From positions 1 to 7,119 of the forward strand of contig JAOPZP010000443.1 of assembly GCA_025964055.1 (NCBI GenBank): a stretch of 7,119 bases of DNA, read 5' to 3'. The stretch's first letter is position 1, and every line of letters starts with the position of its first letter. Below are positions 6,548-7,119 of the stretch, in pieces. The stretch comes from Conexibacter sp. GTDB taxonomy: Bacteria > Actinomycetota > Thermoleophilia > Solirubrobacterales > Solirubrobacteraceae. The position numbers were made by a program, and so were the translations under genes. Under the pieces are notes generated by a model that was given only the letters and a program-made list of their open reading frames with translations, searched no databases and was not told the origin of the DNA.

Positions 6548-7119
6548 GACTGTCCCCGGCGCGGCCGCGCCGCTGCGCTACCCGCTCACCGCCATCGTCG
6601 GCCAGGAGGACCTGGTCGAGGCGCTGCTGCTCTGCGCGATCGACGATCGGCTCGGCGGCGTGCTCGTGCGCGGCGAGCGGGGGACGGCGAAGACCACCGC
6701 GGTACGCGCGCTGGCGGCATTGCTCCCCGAGCAGGACGTCGCGGTCGGGTGCGCCTACGGCGTGGCGCCGGGCGAGCCGTGCCCGTGCGACGTCCAACAT
6801 GATGGGGTCGGTCGGCGCGACGCGCCGATGGTCGAGCTGCCGCTGGGCGCGACGATCGAGCGCGTGATCGGCGCGCTCGACGTCCGGCGCGCGCTGCAGG
6901 AGGGTGCGGCGGTGTTCGAGCCCGGGCTGCTCGCCGCGGCGCACCGCGGCGTGCTCTACGCCGACGAGGTCAACCTGCTGCCCGACGCCGCGGTCGACGT
7001 GCTGCTCGACGTCGCCGCGTCCGGCGTCAACGTCGTCGAGCGCGATGGGCATGGTGTACGCCATCCCGCGCGGTTCCTGCTCGTCGGGACGATGAACCCG
7101 GAGGAGGGCGAGCTGCGCC
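6516..7119 (+). CDS. ChlI/BchI-type AAA+ chelatase ATPase, probable cobaltochelatase motor subunit (5' part, truncated by window end)
   Basis: The product belongs to the magnesium/cobalt chelatase AAA+ family, which hydrolyses ATP to drive metal insertion by the large subunit; its partner here is presumably CobN. Numbering from ATG 6516 (201 codons visible), an Ala/Gly-rich leader of about 21 residues precedes the conserved opening YPLTAIVGQEDL (22-33). Walker A is GERGTAKTT (53-61, Lys59), Walker B is VLYADEVNLL (146-155), and the sensor-1 region is GTMNPEEGELR (191-201). Between them lies a three-cysteine patch: Cys79, Cys89 and Cys91, in GCAYGV and PCPCD. Cobaltochelatase-type members of the family usually carry cysteines here. 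In many actinobacteria this domain is fused to a ChlD-like region with a VWA domain, or followed by a separate ChlD; the part that would show this lies beyond the window. An in-frame ATG at 6441 would add 25 residues; ATG 6543 is a third option. The function is confident; the start and the exact subtype are not. Confidence 0.9.
   Translation, partial: MGAAAAAASMGTVPGAAAPLRYPLTAIVGQEDLVEALLLCAIDDRLGGVLVRGERGTAKTTAVRALAALLPEQDVAVGCAYGVAPGEPCPCDVQHDGVGRRDAPMVELPLGATIERVIGALDVRRALQEGAAVFEPGLLAAAHRGVLYADEVNLLPDAAVDVLLDVAASGVNVVERDGHGVRHPARFLLVGTMNPEEGELR
6545..6557. repeat. Perfect 13-bp palindrome GGGGAC-T-GTCCCC
   Basis: GGGGAC (6545-6550) and GTCCCC (6552-6557) are exact inverted copies around a single T. 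The motif directly follows the second copy of the direct repeat and abuts another palindrome. With a 1-nt centre it cannot form a good RNA hairpin without losing pairs, so it is more like a protein-binding site or part of a dispersed palindromic repeat. Its function is unknown. Confidence 0.6.
6557..6572. repeat. Perfect 16-bp palindrome, all G and C
   Basis: CGGCGCGGCCGCGCCG reads the same on both strands and shares base 6557 with the preceding GGGGAC-T-GTCCCC palindrome. Inside the chelatase gene it encodes part of the Gly/Ala-rich leader just before the conserved domain. In such GC-rich DNA a palindrome of this length may be chance; the side-by-side placement is what makes it worth noting. 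Confidence 0.5.

Noticed and set aside
6402..7064. Minus-strand open frame of 220 codons opposite the chelatase ATPase.
   Set aside because: The plus strand encodes clear Walker A, Walker B and sensor-1 motifs; the minus-strand product shows no recognisable domain.
1..7119. CRISPR arrays, tRNA or rRNA genes, insertion sequences and phage or defence genes.
   Set aside because: None seen: the window is filled almost end to end by five cobalamin genes, with no spaced repeat array, transposase motif or tRNA-like fold recognised.

Overview
The window is a single plus-strand run of late cobalamin (vitamin B12) biosynthesis genes from a very GC-rich bacterium. Third codon positions are almost all G or C. 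The CobQ and CobN versions resemble those of Actinomycetota: CobQ has a GTSWHG active-site His motif, and CobN is about 1,220 residues and sits beside a ChlI-type ATPase. A deep-branching actinobacterial lineage is plausible, but the genus cannot be read from the window.

Layout: 1-204 is the 3' end of cobS (adenosylcobinamide-GDP ribazoletransferase). 201-1754 is cobQ (cobyric acid synthase). 1739-5404 is cobN (large subunit of the aerobic-type cobaltochelatase). 5401-6444 is cobT (nicotinate-nucleotide:dimethylbenzimidazole phosphoribosyltransferase). About 6516 to the window end is the 5' part of a ChlI/BchI-type AAA+ ATPase, most likely the chelatase motor subunit. The first three junctions overlap (GTGA, 16 nt, ATGA) and each downstream start has a Shine-Dalgarno match, so this looks like one translationally coupled operon. 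No promoter, riboswitch or terminator is visible; the operon start and end lie outside the window.

How the genes work together: CobN with the ChlI-like ATPase would insert cobalt into hydrogenobyrinic acid a,c-diamide. CobQ then amidates the b, d, e and g carboxylates of the adenosylated corrin to give cobyric acid. CobT activates the lower-ligand base to alpha-ribazole phosphate, and CobS joins that to adenosylcobinamide-GDP in the membrane. The neighbourhood combines metal insertion, side-chain amidation and nucleotide-loop assembly.

The one stretch that does not read as ordinary coding sequence is the cobT-chlI junction (about 6445-6572). It breaks the overlapping-gene pattern and has relaxed third-position GC. 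It holds an 11-bp direct repeat, a (GCC)5 tract and two abutting perfect palindromes, and it leaves the start of the chelatase ATPase ambiguous. I see no evidence of a new biological system; the rest is a conventional cobalamin operon with a few motif deviations worth checking.
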